From NCBI GenBank assembly GCA_012295275.1, contig CM022667.1, forward strand, positions 17,691,245 through 17,755,244: a DNA stretch of 64,000 bases, in the 5' to 3' direction. Source of the stretch: Chrysomallon squamiferum. Taxonomy: Eukaryota > Mollusca > Gastropoda > Neomphalida > Peltospiridae. Positions 13,781 through 27,500 of this stretch are shown here, piece by piece (positions within the stretch are counted from its first letter, which is position 1; each line of letters begins with the position of its first letter). The notes under the pieces are model-generated. The model saw nothing but the letters and a program-made list of their open reading frames with translations, did not search any database and had not been told where the DNA came from. Made by a program: the position numbers and the translations under genes.

Positions 13781-14443
13781 TAGAAAATACTGCCAAAGAA
13801 AAGCATAGAAAATATAAAGAAATAAAAAAATGTTTTAATTTTGTTTGAAGTATCTACTAATTAGTTATAATAGGAAAGGTTAATATATATACATTATATA
13901 TAAATGCAGATATGTAATTAAAATATAGGTCCAATTCACAGACTGATGAGAAGAGTTTGATTTTTGTAACAGTTGGTAAAGAATAATAATTTAGAAAATA
14001 AAAGTTTACTGATGGTTCAAAGATTCAAAATGAAGTACTTCCAGTGAAATTACAAGCAATATTATGCAAAGGATTTTATTTCTTGTTAATGGCTTGACTG
14101 TGTATTTTAGGTACTTGAGGAAATTCAAAAGTTAATTGAAATCAATATAATATTAATGTGTCAGATACAAACTACAATGCTAAATTATTAAAAATAAACT
14201 ATGGAATCCTTTTTTCCTTGTTGTCAGTAAATAAATTCTTCTGTATTACATTATTTATATGTGTTACAGTGAGCTCTGAATTCAGAATTAGTTTAATATC
14301 AGATCGGTAAATAACATAAAGCAATCTTTCAATATTATACAGTATAAAGTATTTCTTTTCTATTAAATATATCTGAAAATATTTTATTTTATTTTATATA
14401 TTTTATTATTATTTATTTATTTTTATTTGTTTATTATTTGTTT

Positions 14444-14472
14444 ATATATATATATATATATATATATGTGTA

Positions 14473-14520
<48 letters not shown>
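14444..14520 (+). repeat. (TA)n/(TG)n compound microsatellite
   Basis: TA, TG and TA blocks in succession, ending just before a good acceptor-like TCCATCCACCAG at 14551-14562 that may begin the 5'-UTR exon of gene 2. Confidence 0.85.
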
Positions 14521-14525
<5 letters not shown>

Positions 14526-15264
14526 GTATATGTATATAATCTTCTTTTTTTCCATCCACCAGATACAAAGCAACAAAATTATTATCTGAAAGTGATTATT
14601 TCACTAATGGATACAAACCGAAGAATCTTTAAAACAAAGAAAATAGAAACATGAACTGACATCTATCTTCTACAGTGGATTATATGTACAGCAGCCTGGA
14701 TTTGCTGGATTACTGGATTACAACTTTACTAAAGCTATATGGATTTTTGTGGTTTCTAGTTGATTACCAAGATATTAAAAGTGTATGGGTTTTGGTGATC
14801 TACAGTGGATTACACAGAAATCATTACAGCTGTTTTGGATATTTGGATAAAAGCGCAAAAATTAAAATACAGTAACTAAAATAACAATTTACTCTGTAAA
14901 AATACTGCAATGCTGGGAATATACAAGAAGTCCAAAACTATTATCCTTACATAATAAAGAACTAATTGAATTGTCATTTGTTACCTTGTAACTAATATTA
15001 ATCTAATATATCTAAACATTTATAAGTAATATTACTTGTAGAATTAACAGCTTCATAACAAACTAACTGAATATACAGTCTCAACAAAAACAAACTAATT
15101 TATACCAACAAATATTTATAACTGACATTATTTTCTTAAAAAATCAAAAACATATTTAATACCTCAATTAAAAATGTTATGTTTAAAATGCTAACTTGCC
15201 TAAGTTTCATTTCATTAAAATTTTGAATGTATATAATCAAGCCAAATAAAAGAAAAAGGTAAAC

Positions 15265-16314
15265 ATGCTTTCAGAAAATACTGTATACAACATGTCTCAA
15301 CTGAACACAAGTTATGACAACCTGAATTACATCATGGAAATCTGGTATTATGTTCATGGGATATGTGGTACAAGCATTGCTCTCTTTGGACTTTTTGGAA
15401 ACAGCATTGCCATATTTGTACTTTCAGGAAAACGGATGCGGTCATCAACAACTCTTTTCCTTATTGTCTTGGCAATCTTTGACAATGTTCTCTTGCTTTT
15501 TGTTATTCTGCTACAAACACTGCCAATAATCTGTCAACATGATGACATTCTTATTGAATATATATTTGTGAGGGAAACAGCCTATATTGTGCTCTATCCA
15601 ATTGTACACATTTGTCACACAGGTACCATTTATACCACTATTGCTGTTACTGGTGAACGATGTATTGCTATAGTCAAGCCACTGGGTGCTCGATCTATAT
15701 GCACTAGATCTCGTGCAGGAAAGATTCTTATTGGAATTACTTTGTGGTCAATTTTTTACAATATTCCAAGGTGTCTGGAAAATGGTTTAGAAGAAGTATG
15801 GGATCCATTATTCAACAACACGATATATATCACAAATGTTTCAACATTTGGAAGTTCGTGGTTATATAATTTTGTTTACCTTGTCTGTATAAATTGCTGT
15901 TTTCATTTCCTTATGCCATTTTTGGCACTGTCACTAATGAATTATTTCATTCTAAAAACACTGTGGCAGAGGAAACAAGGCATTCTTCAACAACAGAGAG
16001 CAGTTTCTTTAGAAAATGATTATCGTTTAACAGCAGTTGTTCTAGCAATAACAACAGTATTTTTTATTTGTCAGTTATTCGGTGCCACCCAGCTGGTAAT
16101 ACTACAGGCTGTGGGGATACATTCAGTGAGAATAGGCAAATGTACTCCATCCTGTGAAATCTTCAATGCCATAGCAGAAACTGTGGTCATAGTAAATTCT
16201 GCCATCAATTTCATTCTGTTTTGTGCATTTGGAAACAAATTTAGACAGATGTTTCTGCGATGTATTTGTGCACCTAAGGAAAGAAGCTTCATTGGAATGA
16301 ACCCAAGGGACTGA
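15265..16314 (+). CDS. FMRFamide-receptor-like class A GPCR, divergent motifs (gene 2)
   Basis: Single-exon coding region of 349 aa, predicted seven-transmembrane receptor and paralogue of gene 1 (shared GNSIAIF-type TM1, RSSTTLFL loop, LAIFDN TM2, NSAINF TM7). An in-frame TAA lies 18 nt upstream of the ATG; a second Met at codon 10 is an alternative start. Several canonical class A residues are changed: ERC at 131-133 instead of DRY/ERY, CQLF at 269-272 where TM6 normally ends in proline, and NSAINFILF at 311-319 with Phe in place of the last Tyr. The frame and transmembrane pattern are intact, so it is probably translated, but coupling or activation may be unusual. Extracellular sequons NNT and NVS lie before TM5. 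A 5'-UTR exon may start after the acceptor at 14562. Confidence 0.88.
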   Translation: MLSENTVYNMSQLNTSYDNLNYIMEIWYYVHGICGTSIALFGLFGNSIAIFVLSGKRMRSSTTLFLIVLAIFDNVLLLFVILLQTLPIICQHDDILIEYIFVRETAYIVLYPIVHICHTGTIYTTIAVTGERCIAIVKPLGARSICTRSRAGKILIGITLWSIFYNIPRCLENGLEEVWDPLFNNTIYITNVSTFGSSWLYNFVYLVCINCCFHFLMPFLALSLMNYFILKTLWQRKQGILQQQRAVSLENDYRLTAVVLAITTVFFICQLFGATQLVILQAVGIHSVRIGKCTPSCEIFNAIAETVVIVNSAINFILFCAFGNKFRQMFLRCICAPKERSFIGMNPRD

Positions 16315-17619
16315 AATAGAGTCAGTCCAGTCAATTTTGATTTATCAGCTATACTATAATTAATTATAAATATTTAATTAAGTATTTAAATAAATACACT
16401 TGTTACCAAATTACATTTCCCTATTAATGATCAGTGATAAATTTCCATGATTCAAAACATTTGATAAACACAGAAATGAATTATGATGTGGTGGAATTAT
16501 TTTTAAATGTGATAAACTGAGTTATAAAGATAAAAAACGTATGTTGGAAGATTTTATTTATTTATTAGTCAGAAGAAAAAAGCAGATAATATTCTGTAGA
16601 AAGAAGAAAATTTCATATTTTGTGTAAATTTCAAGGACTTCTGACAATAGTATTCCATGTCATAGTTGTCTTTATGAAATGCTGTATGATGAAACAAAGG
16701 ATCAGAAAGACAAATGGATTTAACAGATAAATTATTTACATATTAACACTGAATGTGTAATATTTAGATTTATTAAAAAAAGAAGAATATTAAACATTGT
16801 TATAAATCTGGTTATTGTTTTGAAACTCAATTAGAAATTTTAAAATTTACTTCTATTTAATCAGCTTTCTTTCTATGCACTTCTGTAATTACTGAACAGT
16901 TTGAAAAATCAGTGTCATGTGCTGACTGATATCAGTTTACAGTGTACTTTGACAACAGTCTGATGTGTTTTGTTTACTTATTTTTATTGTTATTATTATT
17001 TTAAATTAAGAATCTTAGCTAATATCAAAGTATGGCAACAGAAGAGTGTTATTATGAAACTAGAGTCTTTCATTGTAATAATAATGGATTAGTCAGTTAT
17101 ATAAGTTTCTAAAGAAAATGTTTCTTCAAATTATCTGTATCCCAATTTACAGTTATCTGTATCCAAATGAAAACAAGCACTTTGTAAAAGAAATTTCAGA
17201 ATGGATATATATATAAAAGTTTCATAACACCTCTCCACACACCACCAAAAATAAATTAGAATACAAAGACAGTTTCCTCAAGTCTGTGATGTCTGTACAG
17301 TAAAGAATAGGTGAAAACAATGACTGACAAATGATTGTGAAGAGTAAATAATGAAAACCAATGATGACGAGATATCCTGACATAACACAGAAGTTTAAGT
17401 TAAGCCTAATATTTAATTCTGGTAATTTTTTCAAAAGTGCCACAATTTGATGCCAAAAGTATTAATCTGTTTTTACCAATATAACTATATCCCAGACCTC
17501 TTCTTATGAAGACTATGTAAATAAATAGATTTCACTTTACACAGCATGTTATCGTTAAAATCTGAAGTGATGAACTTTTAAAAATTTACCAAGATTTACA
17601 TCTTTTGCATGAAATGTAC
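16315..17619. other. 3' flank of gene 2, no gene seen
   Basis: AT-rich sequence with an AATAAA-type signal near 16387 that could end the gene 2 transcript. Open frames are short and lack family features. Confidence 0.5.
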
Positions 17620-19110
17620 AGGTTTGCAGAATAATTTAACAAACAATCCAACAAAAATTAGTTTGCATAGGCAATTCAATAAACTGGTCTAAATAATTTT
17701 AGTTAATTGTTGCATTTTTAAAGACAAATCTGAACTAATTTGTAATAATAAAATAACAGTTAGATCTAATAAAACAATCACATTCAACAGACCATCCCAT
17801 TTGCTGATATTTCACATGTATGTATGTGTGAGAAATCTACTAAATAGAAACAAATATAAACAGCGAAATAAAAACAGCGAAATGAACAAAATGTAATAAA
17901 ATATGTGTATATAAAGGACTGCTTTTGAAATATTGCCAATAATGAGATAACAAAAATAACATTAACTCATGCTGTATCTTCCATGCAAAGAAGCAGCATA
18001 GGTCATCATATGGTGTTCACAACTCAAATTAGAGATTTCCTGCAGGATGTAAAGAGTAAATTATTAACGAATATTTCTGAAGCTGGTTGTCTTTTTGTAA
18101 CATTATTCCATGGTGAGTTATAGAGAAAAAAAACAAATTAATTCCAAAAATATATTAAGGTAAGAATATGTATGTTTCACTAATGATAAGGATATTAATA
18201 ATATTAGCTATTTATAGCAATATTTTTACATTATTAGATAATTATTTAGTAAATTAAAAAATACTATAATTATCAAGGTATATTAATTCTGTTGCTTAAT
18301 AAATCTGAATACTTTCAATGAACATGATAATTATAACAATAATAACATAATTTTAAAAAATAAAAATAAAAAATAAACATTTTCTTTGTATTGATTTTGA
18401 TATTTCATTTATTATTTTTTTTTTTTTAAAGTTATGTTATTATTGTTATAATATATATATATATTATTTAAACTTAATTGTGCAAATAACAAGTAAATTA
18501 TCAAAGTAAATACAGTTTAGTACCCCAAAACAGAAGTGTATTAATCATCATATATTACCATTATGTAGAGTGATTACAACATATACATATATATATATGA
18601 TGACTAGATACATTTCTATAATTTTATATTTTATATATGTGCGTGCGCACCCATGTATGTGTGTTTGAATGCATGTTTCTGTTTCTTCTTTTTACAGAAA
18701 ATCATGCTTTTTGCATCTATTCTTCTAATTAAACAAGATTACTAATAAATGCTGGTAAACCATGAATGGAAGCATGAAAATAAACATTACAAATAATTGA
18801 AGGATCTATGTAACAAAACTAAGAAAGACAAAAACAGTAAGACAAGGGGAAAAAAAAAAGAAACATACAAACAAACAACACAAATACATAAAAATGATGT
18901 TTGAATCAACTTTCAAAAATGTTCCAATTAATAGCATTCATTTAACATTTTTAACGCCAACAAGTAATTCATCAAAAATCTGGTAAGACAGGAGAGGAAA
19001 GAAAGTTAATCTTGCTTTCAGAAAACATGGTCTGTAACATATCCCAGATGAATGCAAGCCAAGATTATAAACATAACAAGAGATATGAAATGTTGTGCAA
19101 TATTTATTTC
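17620..19110 (+). pseudogene. relic GPCR unit 1: 5' leader plus start of coding region only
   Basis: This block is homologous to the unit at 19140-21362. The leader (about 17620-18120) ends CATTATTCCATGGTGAGTTA and the second unit's ends CATTATTCTAAGGTGAGTTT; both look like a 5' exon followed by a GTGAGT donor. A TTTTTACAG acceptor follows at about 18690-18698. Near 19013-19080 the sequence resembles the first codons of gene 2 (TTTCAGAAAA-CATG-CTGTA-ACAT followed by an ATGAA-GCAAG block), then similarity stops at 19110 just before the next unit. The transmembrane region is absent, so this copy is dead. Confidence 0.6.
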
Positions 19111-19139
19111 CCTATCCTTTTTACTTTTAAAAAGTTATA

Positions 19140-20134
19140 AGACCTTTTTTCCTGAACTGTACGGAATAATTTAACAAACAATACAACAATAATGTATTTG
19201 CCTATGGTGGCAGTTCCTTCTTTCAACTAATTTCATCTAATATTATGACAATAAAATAACCGTTACATCTAACAACTCATTAACATTTAACAGATTGTGC
19301 CATTTCCCTTGTTTCATATGCATATATATGAATATACTGTGTACACATCCTGTTAAACAGAAACAAAAACAAGAAAAATTCCATGCAAACAACAAAAAAC
19401 CCCACATTAAATAAGATGTGTTTATATAGTCCTTTTTCTGAAATATTTCCAAGAATAATGGATAAAAATAACCTAGTCATGCTGTTCTGGTCCATGTAAT
19501 TAGATGGAAAGAAGCAGCACTTTTCGTCATGTGGTGTTCAGAACTGAAACTGGATCTTTCATGCAGGAAGTACTGAGTAAATCATTAATGAATATTTCTA
19601 CTGCTGTTTATTCTTTTAAAACATTATTCTAAGGTGAGTTTTAAAGAAAGAAAAAAGTAATAATAATAAAATAATAATAATAATAATTATTATTATTATG
19701 TTATCCTTCAAAAAAAAAAAATTAAAAGAGAAATTATTAATGCAAGCAGGTGCAATATTCTTCTTAATATTAATATTCATTGCAATAATTACAAAATGTT
19801 TGGTATTATATTATATTAACCCTTACTATGAAAAAAAATATAAAGATCAACACTATAATAATAGTAATAATATAATTAAAAAATAAACAACTACATTGAA
19901 TATTGTTTTCCTTTTTATTTTAAATTTTAGAATTTTGTTCTTTGTCAAATAGTTTTGTTTGAAGACCTAACCACATTTATTTTATTTATCTACTTCTTTC
20001 TTATTTGAATCAACTTTCAAAAATGTTCTAATTTATAATTTATGAATTATTTTAATCTGTTATTATTGCAGTTATTTTGATTTGAAGAATGTAAATACAT
20101 CAGACAAACAATCAACTCATTTTTATATGTATGT

Positions 20135-20191
<57 letters not shown>

Positions 20192-21362
20192 CAAATAACT
20201 TTTTAAAATATATATGACCCAAAAAGCTATATTTATGGTCAGTGTCTCAAAATAGAAATGTATCAACTCACCACATCTTACATACACTGATTGTAACACA
20301 GCTATAGATGTTTTCTTTTTCTTTTTTTTTAAGAAATATACTGAACAATTTATGCAACTGAGTAAGTACAGAAAAACAAAAAAACTGAACATTCCCCCCT
20401 CCCTGAAAAAAGAAAAAGAAAAATTAAAAAAGGAAAGAAAAGAAGTATATAAATGCAAGCCAATATTATGAAGATAGCACTACAGAGGAAAAATTCATAT
20501 TAAATTACATTTTCTTAATTTGTGGAATAACAATTGCCCTCTTTGGGCTTGTTGGAAACATCACTGCCATATTTGTGCTTTGTGGGAAACAGATGAATCC
20601 TGCATGAGTCTTCTTATTGTTCTAGAAATATTTGATAGTGGATTATTACTTTCTTTTTTGATAATTGAATACGTGCAAATATATTATTATGTAAATTTTT
20701 TTAAGCCCAATATTCTCAAGTCCAGCAAACAAATATTCCTAATTCCTGTTGCTGTTACCAGTGAATGATACATTGCAGTTGTCAAACCTTTTCTTGTACA
20801 TTCTTTATTTACAAAGTCTAACAGTGTAAAAATTATTGCTGGAATTACTTTATGGTCAATTTTTTACAATATTCCAAGATATATGGAATTCAGATTAGAA
20901 GAATCTTGGATTCCTGAAAATAATTTTACAATATATCAAGTTGCTGCAACAGCATTTGAAGATTCTCAGTTTTATACTCTTTACTACCTTGTTTGCATAA
21001 ATAGTATATTTCATGATTTTTTTTTACCACTTTCATTACTCTTCCTAATGAGTTACTCAATCATGAAAACTTTATGGCAAAGGAAACAAGACATTCTTGA
21101 CACAGAGCAGTTCCTTCAGAAAATGACAGCAGTAGTAGCAGTGGTTTTTTATCTGTCAGTTATTTGGCATTGTTGAATTGTTTCTCCATGGGTAGCTGAA
21201 GAATGGATATTGTGTATGTACCCTATTCTGTAAAACTGTCTGTCTTTGAAATAAGTAGCTTAATAATCATGACAAATTCAGCTAGTAACTTTATAATGTT
21301 CTGTTTATTCAGAAAAAGATTCAGAAAAAACTTCATGGATTGTATTTGTAGGAAATGCAGAC
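19140..21362 (+). pseudogene. relic GPCR unit 2: degenerate FMRFamide-receptor-like gene
   Basis: The leader at 19150-19640 is homologous to 17620-18120. The coding relic runs from about 20440 to 21362. TM1 (20520-20600) matches gene 2 closely, then the frame shifts inside the TM1-TM2 loop. TM2-TM3 is shortened, and the ERY/ERC site reads E-stop-Y (TGA at about 20765). TM4-TM5 and the third loop (WSIFYNIPR, MKTLWQRKQ) are clear, then another frameshift follows in TM6 after VVFYL. The tail keeps NSASNF and RKRFRKNF. At least three lesions make a full-length receptor impossible. Confidence 0.88.
20134..20186 (+). repeat. (GT)n microsatellite in the relic GPCR leader intron
   Basis: About 25 GT units between the leader and the degenerate coding region of relic unit 2. 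Confidence 0.9.
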
Positions 21363-23379
21363 ATTAACTTAAACAATGTATTTTTTAATATTTATATGCT
21401 CAGATTGAGTTCCAGAAGAATGCAGAAGGAATATTTGAAAAGTACAGGTTTGGAGTAGATTCAGTTAGCAGTTAAGAGAAAATAAGTTAATGATGAAACT
21501 AACAATGGTTGATTACTACTTCATTAGTTAATAAAAACTATATATATTATATATATTTCATTTTTCATTTAGCATCCTTGTAAATGTTGTACTTTGTAAG
21601 ATTTTGTAAATAAGTGTGTTTTCCTCTGCACAGAATTTTGTATATTAACGTGACATGAAGTTATTTTCAAATATATAATGGCATCATCCTCAATATTAGA
21701 TGCAAAATAGTGTTTACTGTAGAAGAATGGAAAGGAAGTTTAGTAAAACCCATTAATCATAAAAAGGTTTGAAAACATGATGAATTATTTCCCTTGTGAG
21801 TTTCCAGATTCTTGTGAGCACAGCCCACCAGTGTTTCAACAAGTTATGAATTATTTGGAAAATGGAAATGGAAAATGAATATCTTATATCACTGTGAATT
21901 AGCAGAGTCTATGGTTCAGTTTAGGTAAGGTGGTTACAAAACAAGTATTTGTTATGATTCATCTTAATTTGTTGCCATTGCTGATCACAGAGTACTTCTA
22001 GTGTGAGCCTGCTTTGATCACTTGTATATGCAGTGTTTCATCAGAGGCCTTCTTTAAAGACTCCAAGACTTGGTAATGCAAATTGCAAATTAATGTGAAT
22101 AATAATTAGATGCAAAAAACCAGTGATTAGAAATGTTGGTCATAAAGGCAATTATTTCAAATATTACTTATTTATTTTTTTGTCAAACATATACAATGTA
22201 ATATTTAATACTCAAAATTGGCACATTTATCTGCCACACATTTAGATACAGAATTGATATGTCAATTTAACCAGAGGTCTCACTACATATTATAAGAGAT
22301 GGCAGGCCCGTTTATTTAATGAACTTTGTTTTCTATAATATATTAAAAAGACACTTTGATTTTATTTAATTGCAACAACAATAAACTTGTTAATAGTTAA
22401 TGCATGTGATGCATTTATTTACAGGAATATATATGACAAACAACTAATTTGAACATTGTTCAAAGTTCTTGTACCCTGAACATTTTCTGTACTATCCCTT
22501 TGTTTAACTTGCAACAGTTATGCCGATTTCTGCCATCCCTTTCACAAATGCTGGACAGACCACTGTTTTAACATTTCATTTTATCATTATCTAACTTCAC
22601 CTTTTGCTCTGAAACTCACTATATATCATTTTAAGCAAAATGTCAGTTTACTTATGGTATATTTGTAAATTAACATTATATTGTAAAAATATTTAATGGT
22701 GAGACAATAAACAGTGGAAAAATCCTCAACCATTTTATTGTTTATTTTTAATTGATCTAAAACACCAATAAAATATAAAATTACAGAGTTTTAGTAATGA
22801 AATTTTCTTAATTATAATTAATTAGGTCAGACAGAATTGACAGACAAGAATACATTTGAAAGAAATTTAATTCTATTATTGAGCTCAATTTGTGCATGAC
22901 CTATTGTTGCTAATACTAAAATGAGTTTTCTTTAACTTATTTAAGTAAATTACATATCCATTATTCAATTATTATTTTTGTAACATTTACTTAATATAGG
23001 ACAAGAATGTTAAATACCATGATGTTCTGTAATAAAAGAAATAATAATAACTGATCATTTTCTGATTTCATTTTAAAACAATTTTTGGATTGGGTCATTT
23101 GATACCATGCAGTACTGATTGTTCTGTCAACTCAAAGTTATTTCTTACAAACACCTCAAGGAAAAATGTTAATATTTTCAAACAGAGCTAAATTTAGTTG
23201 AGTTCCCTTTAATGATCTCCGTCAGGTCATACTGTTAAACAGAAGTAAATGTAGTGTATGAGATGAGCTGATGTATGTACTGGCAGATGATATACATGGC
23301 TTACATACAGGGATGACATACATGGTCAAAAACATTTTTTGAACTACAATATCTAGTATAACAGAAAGGAAAAGCTTAC
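21363..23379. other. no gene recognised
   Basis: AT-rich DNA left of the last visible LRRCC1 exon. No coiled-coil-coding exon was found on the minus strand and no GPCR sequence on the plus strand. Confidence 0.5.
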
Positions 23380-24499
23380 CCTGAAAACTGCTTTTCCTTT
23401 CTGGAATCCTTTTTATCATGAGATGATGAAGTAATCTGTCTACTGCTGGGCAGCTTTGACCTCTTTGTACGTCTTGACAAAGGTTTCCTCTTCTTAGATG
23501 AATCTGAACCACTTTCTTCAGTTTCATCCACATCTGTAGTATACGTAGAAAGAACCACTTACTTAATTACATTTGGTAAATAGTTGAACTGTATTTAATC
23601 TTAAAATATAGTAATCATACTTATTATAATGACATAAAATAGAACATTTACTAATTTAGAGAAAATTTATGTAATAATAACAAAAATATTCATCATCATC
23701 ATTTCAAAGTACTGAAATAAGCATAATTGTGATATTTTAGTTAAATAATAGGATAGATGATAATAAGAAATTAATTTTGTTAGATTATTTACATAGCCAA
23801 TTATATTTACATAAAATCAATATTTTGTATTTATCAATGATGCCAGTTTAGCATCTAGCATTAGTTTATTTTTAAACAGGATTCAAAGGTCAGTGAACAA
23901 ATTAAAACTATTTTTGACATAAATTTACTTGTTATTCTAACCATGATTATGGCTGTTTTGTTTGACAAGAAAGTACCTCGTTTGGCAATGTCTTTTAACA
24001 CTGGTTTAGAACACACTGCTGAATCTGACGAATGTTCTGTGCCTTCCAACTCCAAATTCATTAGTCGTTGCTATTTAAACATTTTTAAGAAATAATTGAA
24101 AATTAGTATTAAATATACGTTATTAAGCAGGAAGTCTACATATACAACTAAAAATATAAAGTACAGGTCTTAGAAATGCAGATCATATGAGTTAGTTCTC
24201 ATATCAGCTAGTTTCTGAAAAACATTCTCCCAAATCTATAAATGTGTGTGTGTGTGAGTGTGTGTTTGTGTGTGTATAACATATTTAAAACTGAAGTTTC
24301 CAGTTCATTTATAAACTCATGATTCATTCAATAATCAGAAAAAGACGTGTAAGTGAAAAATCCAAATTTATTAAAAAATAAGAATTACATGACAATGTTA
24401 TATACACAAAAGACCCCCCCCCCAATAAACAAAGATTAAAAAAAAAAAATATGATGGATTTTCATATAATATAATCTATACATTATATTAATAATAAAA

Positions 24500-24575
<76 letters not shown>

Positions 24576-27500
24576 TACCAGCTAATTTAATTATTCTCAA
24601 AATAAGATAAATCAATGAATGATATTGTTTATAAAACAGATTACTGTTGTGATCATAAAGAACATTCTGACATGAAACTATAGCCAGTGTCAAGAAACAT
24701 TTCTATCAGAGAAGCAAGAATAACAGTACCTAAAATTATGAATAAGTTTGACCTCCATATATTACATTTTCTTTGGGAAATATCTTAAGGACAAATTTTT
24801 AATAAGTTTGGGTTTCATCTTTCTGATTTTTGTCAAATGCAGAGTTGCCCTGCAGGCTTATTAATAATGTGATGTGTAATTTTAATCATAACAGAAAGAG
24901 ATACATTTAAATAATAATAATAATAATAATAAAGTAATTTTACTGGATCCTTCATTTCAGAAGATGTCACCAGTGTGATATGGCAAATAGAAAACAATGG
25001 AAATAAGATTATTGCCACTGATATTAAAAATAAAAAATAAAAAATAGAACTCTGAGAAATGCATAATTTGATACATTTTCAAATTTTAAACAATATCTTT
25101 TTATTTCTTTAAAGAATTTTGTTGATCACTTAAAATTGTAATTAATTTTATATTTTGTTTTTCTCATTTTTAATTTTTTTAATATTATTATGTTTCATAA
25201 TAGAATTATGACAGTTAATATAAAAAAAATAACACCTGTTGATTTTTTTAAATTACATCAGTTAGAAGGTAATTACAAAAATCATATGTTATGCCCAGAA
25301 GACAAACTATTAATTTCAAATTACAGGAATTTATAATTGATTTTTATAAAATAGCCTAATTCTTTTTCGAAGCATGCTGGTTTTTTTTTTTTTCAGGGGG
25401 GGGGTTTCACTTTGAATTCTCATTTTCTATCCAAATGGCTAATAAAATATCTGTGCTCAATAATAAAAATAATTCTAAAGTATAAAAAGTTTTATGCATC
25501 AGGTAGTTTACATTCTATTCCATCTACTTAAACATTATGGAAACAGTAACCAAAGCTTTATTTTTTTTATTTAAAATCACAAAATTATATAATATATATA
25601 AATAGAATATAATATTTATGCTGTAAATGATATATTTAACATCACACAGTGTCAAGTTATTTTTCTCTAAATAAAATGATAATTTTAAAAAGTAATATTT
25701 AAACTAACATACATATTAAGCTGGGAAATAAGCATTTGAATATATCTTACAGAAAATATCTGAATGATATTTATTGATGTCAGAATAAAATAATTAAAAT
25801 GACAGAATTACTTCCTCAAATCTACAGCAATTTTTAATATGATTGTATTCTGTAAGTTTTTAAAACACTAATTGGAAAGCAACACTGTCAGTTTATAACA
25901 GATATGCAATATGTGCTTTAATAAAAAAAAAAAATCAATTTTTTAATTACTTTAATTCATGAGCTGAAGTTATAATGGGAAAATAAAAAACATTATCTGT
26001 GTGTGTGTGTGTGTGTAAATGGTCAGCAAACTACAAATTACTAAACCTGTAACAAGTACATGTCTGTTAATTTGCTTCAGTTTAACAATTTTTGTTATTG
26101 TTTTAAAAACTTAAAATGTTTTCACATGAATTAAAATCAACTGTATTTGTTTATGACCAATCAATTTTATAAATTTATGTATATTAAAAACAAAAAAGAA
26201 GAGACATGAATTACCTGCTGTTTCAGGACAAGTCCTGATAACTGGTTTTCTAAAAACTGAAGTCGCACATCATAATCTTCAGATACTTTAATATCTACTT
26301 TCTGAAAGAAGAATGTACATGTGTATTCAGTTATGTGCATACATATACACATACAGATGTACAACATGCATAAATACTCATAAACTGTTGTTATGTAACT
26401 GGTGCAACAACAAAAAAGAAGAAAAATGGAACAGAACACATGTAATTTCAATATTTACTTTTCTTTACAAACACTTTATCATGAATTGTTTTGAAGAGAG
26501 GTAACTACTTCAAAAAGTTTTGAATAAAAGCTCAGGGAGATTTTGAGGTGATTTACTGTTATTTTGTGACGTTTATTTTAACTTTATTTATTAAGTTTTC
26601 TAATCAACAATCACATCTATACAGATAAATAAAAACTCTGCAACAATGGTATAAATAAGACAAGAGTAAATTATAAATATACAAGTTTCAGAAATATAAT
26701 GACAAACTTTCAACAAATTCAATGACTGTGATTCATGAGTATCATTAATAACTAATTTTAATAATTTGAGAAGGACTTGACTCACTCAGTTATCTAGGTA
26801 ACGAATATCTTGAGAAGGATGCATGTCACTATGTTGGCTAGACAATTAATTAAATGATTAAGATTCATTAGTGCCTGTTATAACTTACCTTAATATTTTG
26901 ATAAGGATGCATGTCACTAGAGTGTCTATGCAAGAAATTTGGTGATAAAGATTCATTAGTACCTGTAATAACTAGCTATAATACTTTGAGAAGGATGCAT
27001 GTCACTATGTTATACAGACAACTAATTCAATGACCAATTCATGAGTAGCTATAGTAACTAACCTTAACACTGTGACATCCAGACAATTGGCTCTGTTCAG
27101 GGTCAGTTGATGAAGCAGTATTACTTCTTTCTATTGACTGAGCACAGCGATGTTTAAAAGCTGCAATTGCTTCATCTATTTTGGGTGTAATTACCTTTTC
27201 AAAATTCACATCCTATCCATAAACAAAGGAAAACTCACATAAGACAATCCTAGCTTACATCTTAACACTGGCAAAAAATATTGCAGAACACAAAAATGAA
27301 TGTTGAAAATTTAACAACTGATAAGTTTTTTTTATAAATTTATATATTTTTTACTCATTTTGGCTATATATATACAAAATACCAGTTATGTCAAAATTGT
27401 TGAGTGGTTTTGTATCATGAGTGCTTTATTTTTCTCTTTTGTAGACAATTCTTGATAATTCAACAAGGCATTATTAAAAAGCAGCCTGTAAAGTTAACTT

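Noticed and set aside
19243-19495. Hydrophobic minus-strand frames of about 70 codons
   Set aside because: They lie antisense in the duplicated GPCR leader and are not kept in the homologous copy at 17.7-18.0 kb.
24436-24693. Poly-tyrosine open frame on the minus strand (likewise 47718-48002)
   Set aside because: Produced by AAT repeats read in one frame; no start context or homologue.
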